From an uncultured Ignavibacteriota bacterium (lineage in GTDB: Bacteria; Bacteroidota; Ignavibacteria; UBA10030; UBA8401), in assembly GCA_903861125.1 (NCBI GenBank), contig CAIOTF010000040.1, positions 1-43,496 of the forward strand: 43,496 bases of DNA, read 5' to 3'. Position 1 is the first letter of the stretch; every line of letters starts with the position of its first letter. The notes beneath the pieces are model-generated. The model did no database searches. It saw only the letters and a program-made list of their open reading frames with translations, and was not told the origin of the DNA. Shown in pieces: positions 43,260 to 43,496 of the stretch. Both the position numbers and the translations under genes were made by a program.

Positions 43260-43496
43260 TTACTTCATTAACAACATCTTCTTTACCTGCATGAACGGCT
43301 TGCTGTTCGGTTCGCTCGACTGAGCCGTGATGCGGATAAAATAGACGCCGCTGCCGACATGGCTTCCGTTGTTATCCGTTCCATTCCATACAACCCGGTA
43401 GAAGCTTGGACTCTGGTCATTATTCACCAACGTTTTCACCTCCTGGCCAAGCACCGAATAGATCTTTACCGTTACGTTGCTCTGTTTCGGTAAGCC
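43260..43496 (-). CDS. C-terminal part of a type IX-secreted protein (cut by window edge)
   Basis: The frame is open to the window end and encodes the last 78 residues of a protein. They form a type A type IX sorting domain: VTVKIYSVLGQEVKTLV, WNGTDNNGSHVGSGVYFIRI and a terminal KKMLLMK. The rest of the protein lies beyond 43496, so its function cannot be told. Confidence 0.8.
   Translation of the reverse strand, partial: GLPKQSNVTVKIYSVLGQEVKTLVNNDQSPSFYRVVWNGTDNNGSHVGSGVYFIRITAQSSEPNSKPFMQVKKMLLMK

Overview
The window looks like chromosomal DNA of a Bacteroidota/Chlorobiota-type bacterium, most like the Ignavibacteria side of that group. The clues are four proteins ending in a type IX secretion (type A) sorting domain with the QNYPNPFNP-style opening, a FecR plus TonB-receptor pair with an N-terminal STN domain, proteins resembling DUF4857, DUF4876, DUF4920 and PepSY families, and weak or absent Shine-Dalgarno sites at many starts. 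The genus cannot be named from the sequence. No tRNA, rRNA or CRISPR was recognised.

Region 1 (1-11126): a purine-catabolism-type cluster. Five minus-strand genes, in transcription order a threonine-synthase-like PLP enzyme, ssnA, a shortened ygfK, an xdhD-like molybdenum hydroxylase and the knotted carbamoyltransferase ygeW, match the core of the E. coli ygeW-to-xdhD locus. The usual ygeX, ygeY, hyuA, ygfM, yqeB and yqeC are absent. A divergent gene encodes an unusual single-chain protein: S-component-like and EcfT-like membrane parts followed by a THEP1-type NTPase. Two tandem arrays of a ~104-bp repeat sit inside or at the end of this operon and supply the stop codons of ygeW and ygfK, including the last 17 residues of YgfK.

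Region 2 (11127-15984): a GC-rich NHL-type secreted protein, a decayed IS4-type transposase remnant, and a histidine kinase/response regulator pair. The regulator ends a few bases from the IS-like end, as if its DNA-binding domain was cut off.

Region 3 (15985-37618): a long run of minus-strand envelope genes. In transcription order: FecR, TonB receptor (apparently with an ATT start), DUF4876-like lipoprotein, outer-membrane barrel, YCF48-type secreted protein, ABC ATPase, permease, DUF4857-like protein, FGE-fold protein, Hydin-type secreted protein, M16 zinc protease, Fe-S membrane protein with HMA-like tail, DUF4920-like protein and PepSY-type protein. A second M16 protease diverges from fecR (37884-40703). 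Together this resembles a TonB-dependent, protease-linked import system, perhaps for a metal or a metal-bearing protein, but the substrate is unknown.

Region 4 (40704-43496): a bidirectional terminator, a gingipain-like C25 peptidase with HEAT repeats, three tandem hairpins, and the 3' end of another type IX-secreted protein running off the window.
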